A stretch of 64,000 nucleotides of DNA from Rhizobium sp. SEMIA4064 (GTDB lineage Bacteria; Pseudomonadota; Alphaproteobacteria; Rhizobiales; Rhizobiaceae), in assembly GCF_003025035.1 (NCBI RefSeq), contig NZ_PYJN01000019.1, positions 186,001 through 250,000 on the forward strand, given 5' to 3'. The translations under genes and the position numbers were made by a program. This document shows, piece after piece, positions 49,552 to 58,543 of this stretch (position 1 is its first letter; each line of letters starts with the position of its first letter). Below the pieces are notes generated by a model. It was not told the origin of the DNA, did not search any database, and saw nothing but the letters and a program-made list of their open reading frames with translations.

Positions 49552-50829
49552 TCAGCCCTTGAACGTATATTGCGCAATCGACTCCGGCTTCATCTCGATC
49601 GAGAAGCCTGGCAGGTTTGGCGGCATATAGGCGGCGTCGCGGATTACGCAGGGGTCGACGAAATGTTCGTGCAGGTGGTCGACATATTCGATCACGCGGC
49701 CGTCCTTGGTGCCGGAAACGGCGATATAGTCGATCATCGATAGATGCTGCACATATTCGCAGAGCCCGACACCGCCGGCATGTGGCCAGACGGGCAGACC
49801 ATATTTCGCGGCCACGAGCAGCACGGACAAGACTTCGTTCAGCCCGCCCATGCGGCAGGAATCGATCTGCACGATGTCGATCGCGCCTTCGGCGATGAAC
49901 TGCTTGAACATGATACGATTCTGGCACATCTCCCCGGTCGCCACCTTTACGGGGCCGATCGCCTGGCGGATCTTGCGATGGCCGGCGACGTCGTCTGGGC
50001 TAGTCGGCTCCTCGATGAAGAAGGGTTTCGCAAAGGCAAGCTTTTGGACCCAATCGATCGCCTGGCCGACTTCCCAGACCTGGTTGGCATCGATCATCAG
50101 ATAGCGATCGGGACCAATCACCTCGCGGGCGATGGTAAGACGGCGGATATCGTCTTCCAGATCGCGGCCGACCTTCATTTTCACATGGTTGAAACCGGCA
50201 TCGATTGCCTCCTGGCATAGACGGCGCAGCTTGACATCGTCATAGCCGAGCCAGCCCGCAGACGTCGTGTAGCAGGCATAGCCTTCGCGCTCGAGGGTGG
50301 CGATACGTTCCGCCTTGCCGACTTCCGCCTTCTTCAAGATGGCGACGGCTTCGTCGCGGGTCAAAACGTCGGTCAGGTAGCGATAGTCGACGATATCGGC
50401 GATGCGCTCCGCATCCATCTCGGCCACCAGCCGCCAGACCGGTTTGCCGGCTTCCTTGGCGAGCAGGTCCCAGACAGCGTTGACGACGGCGCCGGTGGCG
50501 AGATGCATCGCGCCCTTCTCCGGGCCGATCCAGCGAAGCTGGCTGTCGCTCGTCAGATGCCGCCAATATTTGCCGGGATTTTCCAGCACGGTGGCAAGCT
50601 CGGTGCCCACGACCAGATGCCGCATCGCCTCGATCGCCATGCAGCAGATGTCGTTGCCGCGACCGATGGTAAAGGTCAGGCCATGGCCTTCGAGGCCCGG
50701 CTTGTCGGTATCCAGAATGACGTAGGCAGCGGAATAATCCGGATCTGGGTTCATCGCGTCCGAGCCGTCAAGGCTCTGCGAGGTCGGAAAGCGCAGGTCG
50801 AATACACGGAGGTTGGTAATGCGCGTCAT
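49552..50829 (-). CDS. fucD: L-fuconate dehydratase, enolase superfamily
   Basis: The 425-residue protein begins with FDLRFPTSQSLDGSDAMNPD and DYSAAYVIL, the distinctive opening of bacterial L-fuconate dehydratase. The catalytic set is complete: KMKV with Lys at about 217 and 219, Asp/Asn at about 247 and 249 (DANQVW), Glu at about 274 and 300 (metal ligands), and the His in PHAGGVGL at about 350. It removes water from L-fuconate to give 2-keto-3-deoxy-L-fuconate, in the cytosol. AAGGAG lies 7 bases before ATG 50829. It is co-transcribed with a family III CoA-transferase; no other fucose gene is visible. Confidence 0.88.
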   Translation of the reverse strand: MTRITNLRVFDLRFPTSQSLDGSDAMNPDPDYSAAYVILDTDKPGLEGHGLTFTIGRGNDICCMAIEAMRHLVVGTELATVLENPGKYWRHLTSDSQLRWIGPEKGAMHLATGAVVNAVWDLLAKEAGKPVWRLVAEMDAERIADIVDYRYLTDVLTRDEAVAILKKAEVGKAERIATLEREGYACYTTSAGWLGYDDVKLRRLCQEAIDAGFNHVKMKVGRDLEDDIRRLTIAREVIGPDRYLMIDANQVWEVGQAIDWVQKLAFAKPFFIEEPTSPDDVAGHRKIRQAIGPVKVATGEMCQNRIMFKQFIAEGAIDIVQIDSCRMGGLNEVLSVLLVAAKYGLPVWPHAGGVGLCEYVQHLSMIDYIAVSGTKDGRVIEYVDHLHEHFVDPCVIRDAAYMPPNLPGFSIEMKPESIAQYTFKG

Positions 50830-50871
50830 GGGAAAACTCCTTTTAATTCTGTCGGGCGATCTCTCGGACAC

Positions 50872-52032
50872 TCACCCGAGGTCGAACTCTTCCCAGATCG
50901 CCGCATTATGCTCGCCGACATGCGGGGCTGCACGTTCGAATTTTGGCCGCTGCCCGTCGATACGAACCGGCGAGCGCGTGGTGCGCACGGAAATGCCGTC
51001 CTCGCGACCGACGGTCTGCAGCATATCAAGCACGCCAAATCCCTCACTCTGCAACAGCTCCGGCCAGTTCAGCACCTTGGCACACCAGATATCAGCCGGC
51101 TCCAGGATTGCCAGCCAGTCATCCACGGTACCAGTGGCAATCCGCGCCGAGATCAGCGCCTTGATGTCATCGCGCGCCGTGAACCAGCTTTTCGGATCGT
51201 CGCGGTAGGGCGCGAGTTCATCCATGCCAAGCAGATCGGCGAGCTTCGAAATCGGTGTCATGGCAATGGCGAGATAGCCGTCGGCAGCGGGATAAACGCC
51301 ATAGGGCGCGGAGAGATAGGCATGGGCGCTGCGGAATCCAGAGCGTTGGGGCAGCTTGTTGCCGCTATTCATGTGAACAGTCAGCACCTCTACCTGCAGA
51401 TCGACCAGCGCCTCCAGCAGGCTCGTTTCCACCAGCCCGCCTTTGCCGGTGACGCCGCGGCGCACCAGCGCTGCCAGAATGCCTTGAGCCGCCGCCGCAC
51501 CCGCCAGCATGTCGCCGATCGCCAGGCCGAACGGCAGAGGCCCCTGCCCCTCGTCGCCGTTTAGCCACATGACGCCGGAGCGCGATTGCGCCAACAAATC
51601 CTGCCCCGGACGCGACACCCAGGGACCTTCATCACCGTAGCCGCTGATCGAGCAATAGACGAGGCGCGGATTGATCTCCTGCGCCGCCGGATAATCCAAC
51701 CCAAGCCGCTCGATCACCCCCGGCCGGAAATTCTGCACCAGGACATCAGCCTTGGAGATCAGCTTGCGCAGCGCCTGCATGTCGCGCTCACTCTTCAAAT
51801 CGATCGCTAGGCTTTCCTTCGAACGATTGATTGCGTGGAAAATGGTCGAATCGCCGCTCTCGGTATCGCTGAGATAAAGCCCTCGCGAGAGATCGCCGCT
51901 TTCCGGCCGCTCGATCTTGATGACCCGGGCGCCGAGATCCATCAGTCTGAGGGTGCAATAGGGTCCGGACAGGAACTGGCTCATATCCACGACCACCAGG
52001 CCGGCCAACGGCAATTCCTTCTCCACCACCAT
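50872..52032 (-). CDS. family III (CaiB/BaiF-type) CoA-transferase
   Basis: The 386-residue protein has VVDMSQFLSGPYCTLRLMDL, GARVIKIERPESGD, NFRPGVIERLGLDY, SGYGDEGPW and RPGQDLLAQSRSG with the catalytic Asp at about 145. Family III enzymes move CoA between carboxylic acids (formyl-CoA/oxalate, crotonobetaine, succinyl-CoA/aromatic acids). The partner acid cannot be read. It lies 42 bases upstream of fucD in one operon and has a palindrome about 100 bases before its start. Confidence 0.87.
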   Translation of the reverse strand: MVVEKELPLAGLVVVDMSQFLSGPYCTLRLMDLGARVIKIERPESGDLSRGLYLSDTESGDSTIFHAINRSKESLAIDLKSERDMQALRKLISKADVLVQNFRPGVIERLGLDYPAAQEINPRLVYCSISGYGDEGPWVSRPGQDLLAQSRSGVMWLNGDEGQGPLPFGLAIGDMLAGAAAAQGILAALVRRGVTGKGGLVETSLLEALVDLQVEVLTVHMNSGNKLPQRSGFRSAHAYLSAPYGVYPAADGYLAIAMTPISKLADLLGMDELAPYRDDPKSWFTARDDIKALISARIATGTVDDWLAILEPADIWCAKVLNWPELLQSEGFGVLDMLQTVGREDGISVRTTRSPVRIDGQRPKFERAAPHVGEHNAAIWEEFDLG

Positions 52033-52133
52033 GACTATTTCCGCTTCCTAGCATCGATCCGGCAGGCGGCGCATCCCCGCTTCGGCAGATTTTCGCCCGC
52101 CGAATCCCCTGCGTCCCGCGCCTCACTTTTCTT

Positions 52134-52156
52134 ATGTGAATAGTATTTTCACATAT
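52134..52156. promoter_or_regulatory. palindromic operator candidate before the CoA-transferase/fucD operon
   Basis: TATGTGAA (52134-52141) and TTCACATA (52149-52156) are perfect 8-base arms with a 7-base spacer. It sits about 100 bases upstream of the CoA-transferase on the minus strand. The binding protein is unknown; the size suits a dimeric regulator such as a GntR type. Confidence 0.5.
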
Positions 52157-52271
52157 GGATGATTTTTGCAAATGAAAAGAGGCGCCCTGGTCACGCGATC
52201 CTTCAGCGAAGACCGCGCGAAAATGCGCTATAGCTTTCGCACCAATTCGGATTGTTGGAAGGAGACTTGAG

Positions 52272-52685
52272 ATGACGACAGTCAAATTGCTCGATGATGC
52301 GGAGATCGAGGCGATCCCGGCGGTGAAGGCCGTTTTCGATGACATTCGCGCCGTCAGAAAATCCGATTTCGTCAATAATTTCTGGCGCGGCCTCGCCAAT
52401 GATCCGGCACTTTTGAAGCGCACCTGGGAAGGGCTGAAGGCGGTGATGATGGCTGACGGCACGCTCGATCCGCTGGTGCGCGAGATGATCTATATCGCCG
52501 TGTCCACCGCCAACGGCTGCACCTACTGCGTCCACTCCCACACCGCCGCCGCCAGGGCAAAAGGCATGACGGATGCACAGCATGGCGAATTGCTGGCCGT
52601 CATCGGCCTTGCCGGACAGACGAACCATTTGGTGACGGCGATGCAGATCCCCGTCGATCCGGAATTCGACGTCAGCCGTCGCTGA
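52272..52685 (+). CDS. AhpD-like carboxymuconolactone decarboxylase-family protein
   Basis: The 137-residue protein has the AhpD active-site pattern in full: Glu at about 71 in VREMIYI, then C83-T-Y-C86 and H90 in NGCTYCVHSHTAA. This is the redox CxxC of alkylhydroperoxidase D. It probably reduces peroxides or passes electrons to peroxidases. AAGGAG lies 7 bases before ATG 52272. It is divergent from the CoA-transferase operon. Confidence 0.87.
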   Translation: MTTVKLLDDAEIEAIPAVKAVFDDIRAVRKSDFVNNFWRGLANDPALLKRTWEGLKAVMMADGTLDPLVREMIYIAVSTANGCTYCVHSHTAAARAKGMTDAQHGELLAVIGLAGQTNHLVTAMQIPVDPEFDVSRR

Positions 52686-52691
52686 TCTCAC

Positions 52692-52721
52692 AAAAAACCC
52701 GCCGGTATAGTCCGGCGGGTT
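52692..52721 (-). terminator. rho-independent terminator
   Basis: AACCCGCCGG-TATAGT-CCGGCGGGTT forms a 10-base stem (52696-52721). On the minus strand it is followed by six T residues, so it ends the gene at 52746. It also lies 7 bases after the plus-strand AhpD-like stop and may serve both. Confidence 0.8.
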
Positions 52722-52745
52722 CCCTGATAAATCATGCGCTGTTTC

Positions 52746-53135
52746 TTATCGGTCTGACTGTTCCGCGGTCTGGCTCTCCGCAACGACGGCGGCGACATCG
52801 ACACCGTTGTTGACGACCAAGAGACGCTTGCGGACGAGAACGCCCATGACCCGGGCGGCGGTCGAAAAGGTCATCGTGTCGAGAGGACCTTCGCCTTCCC
52901 AGGGCTTGGTCAACCGTTCCGTAACGGCCGAGACGATGTTGTTGGGCACGATGTCGGTGCATTCACGCATGGCTTCGAAAACGACGCTAACGGGAATAAT
53001 CTTCCCTTCGAACATCACGATCGGTTCAGTGACTTCTGTGTCCCATTCCTCGAAAGCATAGAGCGCTTCCCTGAAGAGCTGCTGCAAAGTAATGGGGGCA
53101 TGACCCTCATGAAGGGGCGGCAAGGCATTGCTCAT
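52746..53135 (-). CDS. conserved-looking hypothetical protein
   Basis: The 129-residue acidic protein begins MSNALPPLHEGHAPITLQQL and has a helical part, PVSVVFEAMRECTDIVPNNI, then VTERLTKPWEGEGPLDTMTF. No signal, membrane segment or known motif is seen. AAGGAG lies 7 bases before ATG 53135, and a good terminator follows, so the gene is likely real. Its function is unknown. Confidence 0.7.
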   Translation of the reverse strand: MSNALPPLHEGHAPITLQQLFREALYAFEEWDTEVTEPIVMFEGKIIPVSVVFEAMRECTDIVPNNIVSAVTERLTKPWEGEGPLDTMTFSTAARVMGVLVRKRLLVVNNGVDVAAVVAESQTAEQSDR

Positions 53136-53476
53136 GTCTGTCTCCTTTCAAGTGGAAGTCCGGCGCATAATTTGAAAAACTATCCGGTCTCTCGCAGAGA
53201 GGCCTACGCGCTGCTTCTGAATTTGGCGCACCCCGAACGCATTTGATCGGACAAGCGGCGCGGCAAACCATTTCTGACCGGCGCAACGCGGGATAACACG
53301 AAATGTTCCCACCGGTCACTTAACTTGATCGAGTCTATAGATTAATCCCGGCTTGAAAAGCCTCTTTCGAAACTTTCTGCGATTCCCTATATTTTTGAAT
53401 GGTTTCGCCGTAGTCTGACTAGACACCAATCCCTGGAAGAGACGCGAATCCCTTCCTCGGCAACGAAAGGACAGCC
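53136..53476. other. divergent intergenic region before the cupin gene
   Basis: No gene is seen. It holds promoters for the hypothetical gene (minus) and the cupin gene (plus). No strong repeat or recognised operator was noticed. Confidence 0.4.
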
Positions 53477-53968
53477 ATGAGCAACGATCATGAACACGAT
53501 CATGGCGAGCACCACGAGCCGATCGATTGGCGCGAGCATGGCGTCAAAATCATCCCCGGCAATGCGCTCGATCCGAACACAGCGCAGACGCCGGGCATGA
53601 ACCGGGCCACCGCCATCAATCATGCCCGCGCGGGCGCCGAGAAGATCTGGGCCGGAACGGTGACGATCCACGCCAACGCCAAGACCGGCGCACATCATCA
53701 CGGCGATCTTGAAAGCATCATCTATGTCGTCAAGGGCAAGGCGCGGATGCGCTGGGGCGAGAACCTAGAATTCGTCGCCGAAGCCGGCCCCGGCGATTTC
53801 ATCTTTGTGCCACCCTTCGTGCCGCATCAGGAGATCAACGCCAGCCGCGACGAGACGCTGGAATGCGTCCTCGTCCGCTCCGGGCAGGAGCCTGTCGTCG
53901 TCAATCTCGATATCGAACCGGTGGAAAAGCCGGAAGAAGTGCTCTGGAAAGACCCGATCCATCGCTGA
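53477..53968 (+). CDS. cupin-domain protein with His-rich N-terminus
   Basis: The 163-residue protein has a single cupin domain. Motif 1 is TGAHHHGDLESIIYVVKGKA with three His in a row, and motif 2 ends in PPFVPHQEIN with the last His ligand. The first 14 residues read SNDHEHDHGEHHEP, a likely metal-binding tail. Cupins may be dioxygenases, isomerases or sensors; the substrate is unknown. AAAGGA lies 6 bases before ATG 53477. It precedes the methionine transporter genes but is over 200 bases away. Confidence 0.82.
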   Translation: MSNDHEHDHGEHHEPIDWREHGVKIIPGNALDPNTAQTPGMNRATAINHARAGAEKIWAGTVTIHANAKTGAHHHGDLESIIYVVKGKARMRWGENLEFVAEAGPGDFIFVPPFVPHQEINASRDETLECVLVRSGQEPVVVNLDIEPVEKPEEVLWKDPIHR

Positions 53969-54016
53969 TTTGCGCAATTTCGATGCATTCGAAATCCGCA
54001 TTGCACAAAAATCTAC

Positions 54017-54032
54017 TATCTCTATAGAAAAT
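54017..54032. promoter_or_regulatory. sulfur-region promoter motif, copy A
   Basis: TATCTCTATAGAAAAT lies about 150 bases before metQ. TATCTCTATA and an ATAGAAAAT-like part recur before tauA at 58445. It may be a shared regulatory site, though the match is short. Confidence 0.35.
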
Positions 54033-54181
54033 TAGTTCACGATCCGCCGTACGCTAAAAAGAGTTTTTCAGAAGTGCTGCGCACAACAAATGATCCTGCT
54101 TCGCGTGACCCACAACCGTCTGAGATGATCCATGTGGTCAACGAGACAATGGCGTCTCAATCACATGGAACAGGATTTCCC

Positions 54182-55027
54182 ATGACGAAAAAGTCTTCTG
54201 AAGGTCTAACTGCGCAGCGCTTCTCGCGCCGGACTGGCCTTGCAGCTCTCATCGCCTCCGCTGTCGCCGTCTTCGGCTTGACGGCAGCCGCCCCTTCCTT
54301 TGCCGCCGACAAGACGATCAAGGTCGGCATCATGAGCGGCGAAGATGAAGACGTCTGGCGCGTCGTCACCGCGGAAGCCGCCAAGAAGGGCCTGAAGATC
54401 GAGACCGTGGCCTTCAACGACTACACCCAGCCGAATGAAGCGTTGGAGCGCGGCGAAGTCGACGCCAACGCCTTCCAGCATCAACCTTATCTCGACAACC
54501 AGATCAAGCAGCACGGCTATCATATCGTCCGCGTCGGCTATACCGGCGTCTGGCCGATCGGCCTCTACACCAAGAAATACAAGACCGTTGCGGATCTGCC
54601 GAAGGGCGCGGTCATCGGTGTGCCGAACGACCCGTCCAACGAGGGCCGCGCGCTACGGGTGCTGCAGAACCAAGGCGTCATCAAGCTCAAGGACGGCACC
54701 GGCATTCTCGCCACCACCGCCGACATCGTCGAAAACCCGAAGAACGTCGAGATCAAGGAACTCGATGCCGGAATCGTCGGCCGCTCGATCGACGATCTCG
54801 ACGCCGCCGTCGTCAACACCGACTGGGCGCTGAAAAGCGGGCTTTCGCCGAAGGACCGCATTGCCCAGGAGCCGATCGACGGCAATCCCTACCGCAACTT
54901 CATCGCCGTCAAGCAGGGCAGCGAGAATGAGTCCTGGGTGAAGACCCTGGTCGCCTCCTACCAGAACGATACGGTCAAGGCCGAGTTCGACAAGGTCTAC
55001 AAGGGCACGGGTCTCAGCGCCTACTAA
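54182..55027 (+). CDS. metQ: D-methionine-type ABC transporter substrate-binding protein
   Basis: The 281-residue NlpA/MetQ-family protein has a signal peptide cleaved after PSFA, then IKVGIMSGEDEDVWRVVTAE, FNDYTQPNEALERGEVDANA, FQHQPYLDNQ and the VNTDWALKSG segment. It binds methionine (or a related compound) in the periplasm and hands it to MetI/MetN. No lipobox cysteine is present, unlike E. coli MetQ. AGGA lies 6 bases before ATG 54182. A 200-base gap with a repeat separates it from metN. Confidence 0.9.
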   Translation: MTKKSSEGLTAQRFSRRTGLAALIASAVAVFGLTAAAPSFAADKTIKVGIMSGEDEDVWRVVTAEAAKKGLKIETVAFNDYTQPNEALERGEVDANAFQHQPYLDNQIKQHGYHIVRVGYTGVWPIGLYTKKYKTVADLPKGAVIGVPNDPSNEGRALRVLQNQGVIKLKDGTGILATTADIVENPKNVEIKELDAGIVGRSIDDLDAAVVNTDWALKSGLSPKDRIAQEPIDGNPYRNFIAVKQGSENESWVKTLVASYQNDTVKAEFDKVYKGTGLSAY

Positions 55028-55121
55028 CACCAATTCAGCGGCGGGGGCAGCGCTGAGCGCCTGGGCGGCCGGGGCATTCCTGCTCGGGTCGCCTTCGGTG
55101 TTTTCCGACAGGATGCGACAT

Positions 55122-55180
55122 TCTCCAAACGATCTCCCCCCTTGTGGGGAAGATGTCACGAAGTGACAGAGGGGGATGCC
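55122..55180. repeat. short intergenic hairpin repeat between metQ and metN
   Basis: GATCTCCCCCCTTGTGGGGA and ATGTCACGAAGTGACAG, then GGGGGATGCC, form nested inverted repeats (TCCCC/GGGGA, TGTCAC/GTGACA, and an outer CCCCC/GGGGG pair). Such elements are frequent in Rhizobiaceae. It sits between two genes of one transporter. Confidence 0.65.
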
Positions 55181-55226
55181 AGAAGTGCGGCACATTCAAG
55201 GGCCGCTTTTTGCAAAGAGAACCACC

Positions 55227-56312
55227 ATGAATCCCTTCATCCCAGCCATAGCCATTAAAGGACATACTCCGCCCGGTAGATCAGAGAGCGATGAGATCGT
55301 CCGCCTCGTCAATGTCCGGCGCCGTTTCGGTACGAACCCCGCGCTCGACGGCATCTCGCTTGCGGCCCGCCGCGGCGAGATCGTCGGCATTATCGGTCGC
55401 AGCGGCGCCGGCAAGTCAACGTTGATCCGTTGCTTGAACGGGCTGGAGCGCGCCGATAGCGGCGAAATCCATATCGAAGGGCGTGATATAGCCGGCCTGT
55501 CGGAAAACGAGTTGCAGCCGCTGCGCCGCCGCATCGGCATGATCTTCCAGCATTTCAATCTGCTTTCGGCAAAAACGGTCGAAGGCAATGTCGCCCTGCC
55601 GCTGAAGATCGAAGGTGTTGCCAAGGCGGAGCGGCTGGCGCGGGCCCGCGAGCTGCTCGAACTCGTCGGTCTTGCCGACAAGGCGAAGGCCTATCCTTCG
55701 GCTCTCTCGGGCGGACAGAAGCAGCGTGTCGGCATCGCCCGAGCGCTGGCCGCCCGCCCCGCTCTTCTCCTCTCAGACGAAGCCACCTCCGCGCTCGATC
55801 CCGAGACGACACGATCGATCCTGACGCTGCTGAAGGATATCAACCGCAAGCTCGGCCTGACCATCCTGCTGATCACCCATGAGATGGAAGTGGTGCGCTC
55901 GATCGCCGATCGCGTCGCCGTTGTCGATGCCGGTAAGATCGTCGAAGAAGGCCCGGTCTGGCAAATCTTCGCCAATCCGCAGACCGAGATCACCGCAAGC
56001 CTGCTCAGCATCATCCGCCCGCAACTTCCTGAGCATATTGCGGAGCGCCTGTCGCAGACGTCGGGTGTCGAGGCGATACTGAGCGTCGATCTCGCCGGCC
56101 CGGCCGCGCAAGGCGCGCTTTTCGCCGAGCTTTCGGCGGCGCTGCCGCATTCCTTCCGGCTCGTGCATGGCGGCATTGATCATATTCAGAACGAGCCCGT
56201 CGCCCGCTTCTTCATCGCCGTGCCGACACGCGATGCAGCACTGCCGGCACGGGTGACTGATTTTCTGACGGCCCGGTCCGCCCGGGCGGAGGTTTTAGGT
56301 TATGACAACTGA
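55227..56312 (+). CDS. metN: methionine ABC transporter ATPase
   Basis: The 361-residue protein has Walker A GRSGAGKST, the Q-loop MIFQHFNLLSAKTV, the signature ALSGGQKQRVGIARAL, Walker B LLSDEATSALD and switch LITHEMEVV. The C-terminal 100 residues form the NIL (ACT-like) domain that in MetN binds methionine and shuts the pump. The N-terminus is about 15 residues longer than usual if ATG 55227 is used; AGAGAA is the only weak site. It overlaps metI by 11 bases. Confidence 0.9.
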   Translation: MNPFIPAIAIKGHTPPGRSESDEIVRLVNVRRRFGTNPALDGISLAARRGEIVGIIGRSGAGKSTLIRCLNGLERADSGEIHIEGRDIAGLSENELQPLRRRIGMIFQHFNLLSAKTVEGNVALPLKIEGVAKAERLARARELLELVGLADKAKAYPSALSGGQKQRVGIARALAARPALLLSDEATSALDPETTRSILTLLKDINRKLGLTILLITHEMEVVRSIADRVAVVDAGKIVEEGPVWQIFANPQTEITASLLSIIRPQLPEHIAERLSQTSGVEAILSVDLAGPAAQGALFAELSAALPHSFRLVHGGIDHIQNEPVARFFIAVPTRDAALPARVTDFLTARSARAEVLGYDN

Positions 56313-56958
56313 CATCATCCTCGGCCTGCTCTGGCGCTCATTCTGGGAAACTGTCTGGATGACCGGAGCATCCGGCCTGATCTCGCTCGTCATCGGCCTG
56401 CCGCTCGGCCTCGCCCTGGTCGTCACCAGCCGCGACGGCATTGCCGAACAACTCACCGTCAACAGCATCCTCGCAGCGCTGGTCAACGGCTTCCGCGCCG
56501 TGCCTTTCATCATCCTGTTGATCGCCTTGATCCCGCTGACACGGCTGATCGTCGGCACCGCACTCGGCACGACTGCGGCGATCGTGCCGCTCACCATCGC
56601 AGCAATTCCCTATTACGCCCGCATCGCCGAAGTCTCGTTGCGCGAGGTCGATCGTGGCCTGATCGACGCCGTGCGCGCCATGGGCGGCAACCGCTGGACC
56701 ATCATCCGCGAAGTGCTCGTACCGGAAGCCCTGCCCGGCATCGTCGCGGGCTTCACCGTGACGCTGGTGACCCTGATCGGCGCCTCGGCCATGGCCGGCA
56801 CCATCGGCGGTGGCGGCCTCGGCGATCTGGCGATCCGTTATGGCTACCAGCGCTTTGAGACCGGCGTGATGATCGCGGTCGTCATCGTGCTGATCGTCTT
56901 GGTCTGCGGCATGCAATGGCTCGGCGACCGCCTCGTCGCCAAGCTCGATCATCGTTAG
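56302..56958 (+). CDS. metI: methionine ABC transporter permease
   Basis: The 218-residue protein has five helices, the opening WRSFWETVWMTGASGLISLV, and the coupling loop GLIDAVRAMGGNRWTIIREV, then IGASAMAGTIGGGGLGDLAI, the MetI hallmark. With MetN and MetQ it completes the importer. Its start lies inside metN, so translation is coupled. It converges on the monooxygenase gene 9 bases downstream. Confidence 0.91.
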   Translation: MTTDIILGLLWRSFWETVWMTGASGLISLVIGLPLGLALVVTSRDGIAEQLTVNSILAALVNGFRAVPFIILLIALIPLTRLIVGTALGTTAAIVPLTIAAIPYYARIAEVSLREVDRGLIDAVRAMGGNRWTIIREVLVPEALPGIVAGFTVTLVTLIGASAMAGTIGGGGLGDLAIRYGYQRFETGVMIAVVIVLIVLVCGMQWLGDRLVAKLDHR

Positions 56959-56967
56959 GACGAGCGC

Positions 56968-58353
56968 TTATTCGTGATGACGGAATGCGGCTGCCGGATG
57001 ACTTGACGGCAGCCGCCCATCGCCGCGGCCAAACAATTTCTGGCGTAACGTCCCCTCGGCATAATCCGTCTTGAACAGCCCGCGTTCCTGCAACACGGGA
57101 ATGACGAGATCGACGAAATCGCGCAGGCTTTCCGGCGCGACCGTCCGTGCCAGATTGAAGCCGTCAACGCCGCCCTCTTCCACCCAGACCTGCAAGCAAT
57201 CGGCAATCTGCTCAGGCGAGCCGACCATCGGCTTCTGACGGCTGCCGAGCACCATCTGGTCGATGATCTGCCGTGGCGTCATCGCCGGCTTGCCGCTGAC
57301 AACGGCAAGCGCCGATTGATTGGCATTGGTGGTCTTCTGCTCGATCGGCTCGTCCAGGCCGAACTTGGAAAGATCGATGCCGATCGAGCTGGAATAATGC
57401 GCGAGCGACGCCTCGACGCTGGCATGCCGGCGATAGTCCTCCAACTTGTCCTCGGCTTCCTTCTCCGTCCGCCCGACGACGACGGTGATGAGATTGAGGA
57501 TGCTGAGATCATCGGCTTGTCGGCCGAAGTGAACGGCCCGTTGCCGAAGCGCCTCCGTCAGTGGCCTTGCGCCCTGCAGCGTCGGGCTCGCGATGAAGAC
57601 GCATTCGGCATGGCGCGCGGCAAAATCCTGCCCGCGCGCCGAAGCGCCAGCCTGAAACAGCAACGGCGTGCGCTGCGGCGACGGTTCGCTCAGGTGAATG
57701 CCATCCATCCGATAATGGCTACCCTCGTGCCGGACGGCCCGCACCTTGGACGGATCGGCGAAGAGCCTACCCACCTTGTCGCGCTTGACGGCATCATCGT
57801 CCCAGCTTCCCTCCCAGAGCTTATAGACGACCTCCAGGTACTCTTCGGCGGCATCATACCGAGCATCGTGATCCGGCTGGCGCTCCATGCCCATGCTGCG
57901 GGCAGCACTATCAAGATAGCCGGTCACGATATTCCAGCCGATGCGGCCCTTGGTCAGATGATCCAGCGTCGACATGCGCCGTGCAAAGAGAAAAGGCGGC
58001 TCGTATGTCGTGTTGACGGTAACGCCGAAGCCAAGATGTTTGGTCACATAGGCCATGGCCGACAATGGGATGATCGGGTCGTTGACCGGTATCTGCGCCG
58101 CCGTCCGGATCGAGGTCTCGGGGCTGCCCTTATAGAGATCGTAGACACCGACGACATCTGCCAGGAAAACGCCGTCGAGCTTGCCGCGTTCGGCCGTGCG
58201 CGCGAAATCCACCCAGTAGTCGAGGTCGGTATAGTTCAACGCAGTATCGCGCGGATGCGTCCAGAGGCCGTGATTGATGTGCCCGACGCAGTTCATATCG
58301 AAGGCATAGATCCGCATCGGCTTCATGGCCTTGTCCTCAACTCTCGACGTCAT
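56968..58353 (-). CDS. FMN-dependent LLM-class monooxygenase, NtaA/SnaA/DszA family (second)
   Basis: The 461-residue protein has MRIYAFDMNCVGHINHGLWT near the N-terminus, LDGVFLADVVGVYDLY, LDHLTKGRIGWNIVTGYLDS and GVDGFNLARTVAPESLRDFV, the features of this two-component family. It is a distinct member from the protein at 37544. ATG 58326 with GAGGAC upstream is an alternative start (452 residues). It lies between met and tau transporter genes, divergent from tauA. An organosulfur substrate such as a sulfonate or sulfone is therefore likely, with the flavin reductase encoded elsewhere. Confidence 0.86.
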   Translation of the reverse strand: MTSRVEDKAMKPMRIYAFDMNCVGHINHGLWTHPRDTALNYTDLDYWVDFARTAERGKLDGVFLADVVGVYDLYKGSPETSIRTAAQIPVNDPIIPLSAMAYVTKHLGFGVTVNTTYEPPFLFARRMSTLDHLTKGRIGWNIVTGYLDSAARSMGMERQPDHDARYDAAEEYLEVVYKLWEGSWDDDAVKRDKVGRLFADPSKVRAVRHEGSHYRMDGIHLSEPSPQRTPLLFQAGASARGQDFAARHAECVFIASPTLQGARPLTEALRQRAVHFGRQADDLSILNLITVVVGRTEKEAEDKLEDYRRHASVEASLAHYSSSIGIDLSKFGLDEPIEQKTTNANQSALAVVSGKPAMTPRQIIDQMVLGSRQKPMVGSPEQIADCLQVWVEEGGVDGFNLARTVAPESLRDFVDLVIPVLQERGLFKTDYAEGTLRQKLFGRGDGRLPSSHPAAAFRHHE

Positions 58354-58444
58354 CGTCCTGCCTGTTCCTTGACTGATCGCAAAAGACCCGGAGTTTCACA
58401 ATATTTGGAAGTGCGTTGCGGGGGATGCCGCAAATCCGGAATTT

Positions 58445-58465
58445 TATATCTCTATATTTTCTATC
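58445..58465. promoter_or_regulatory. sulfur-region promoter motif, copy B
   Basis: TATATCTCTATATTTTCTAT, then C, lies between the LLM monooxygenase and tauA, about 80 bases before tauA. It shares TATCTCTATA with 54017 before metQ and has the ATTTTCTAT part in opposite sense. Tentative. Confidence 0.35.
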
Positions 58466-58543
58466 AATTTTACAATGATTAATACGGACCGGCTGCATCG
58501 TCAGCGGTTAAAGATCATTTCGCAACACCACGCCGGGGGAAAC

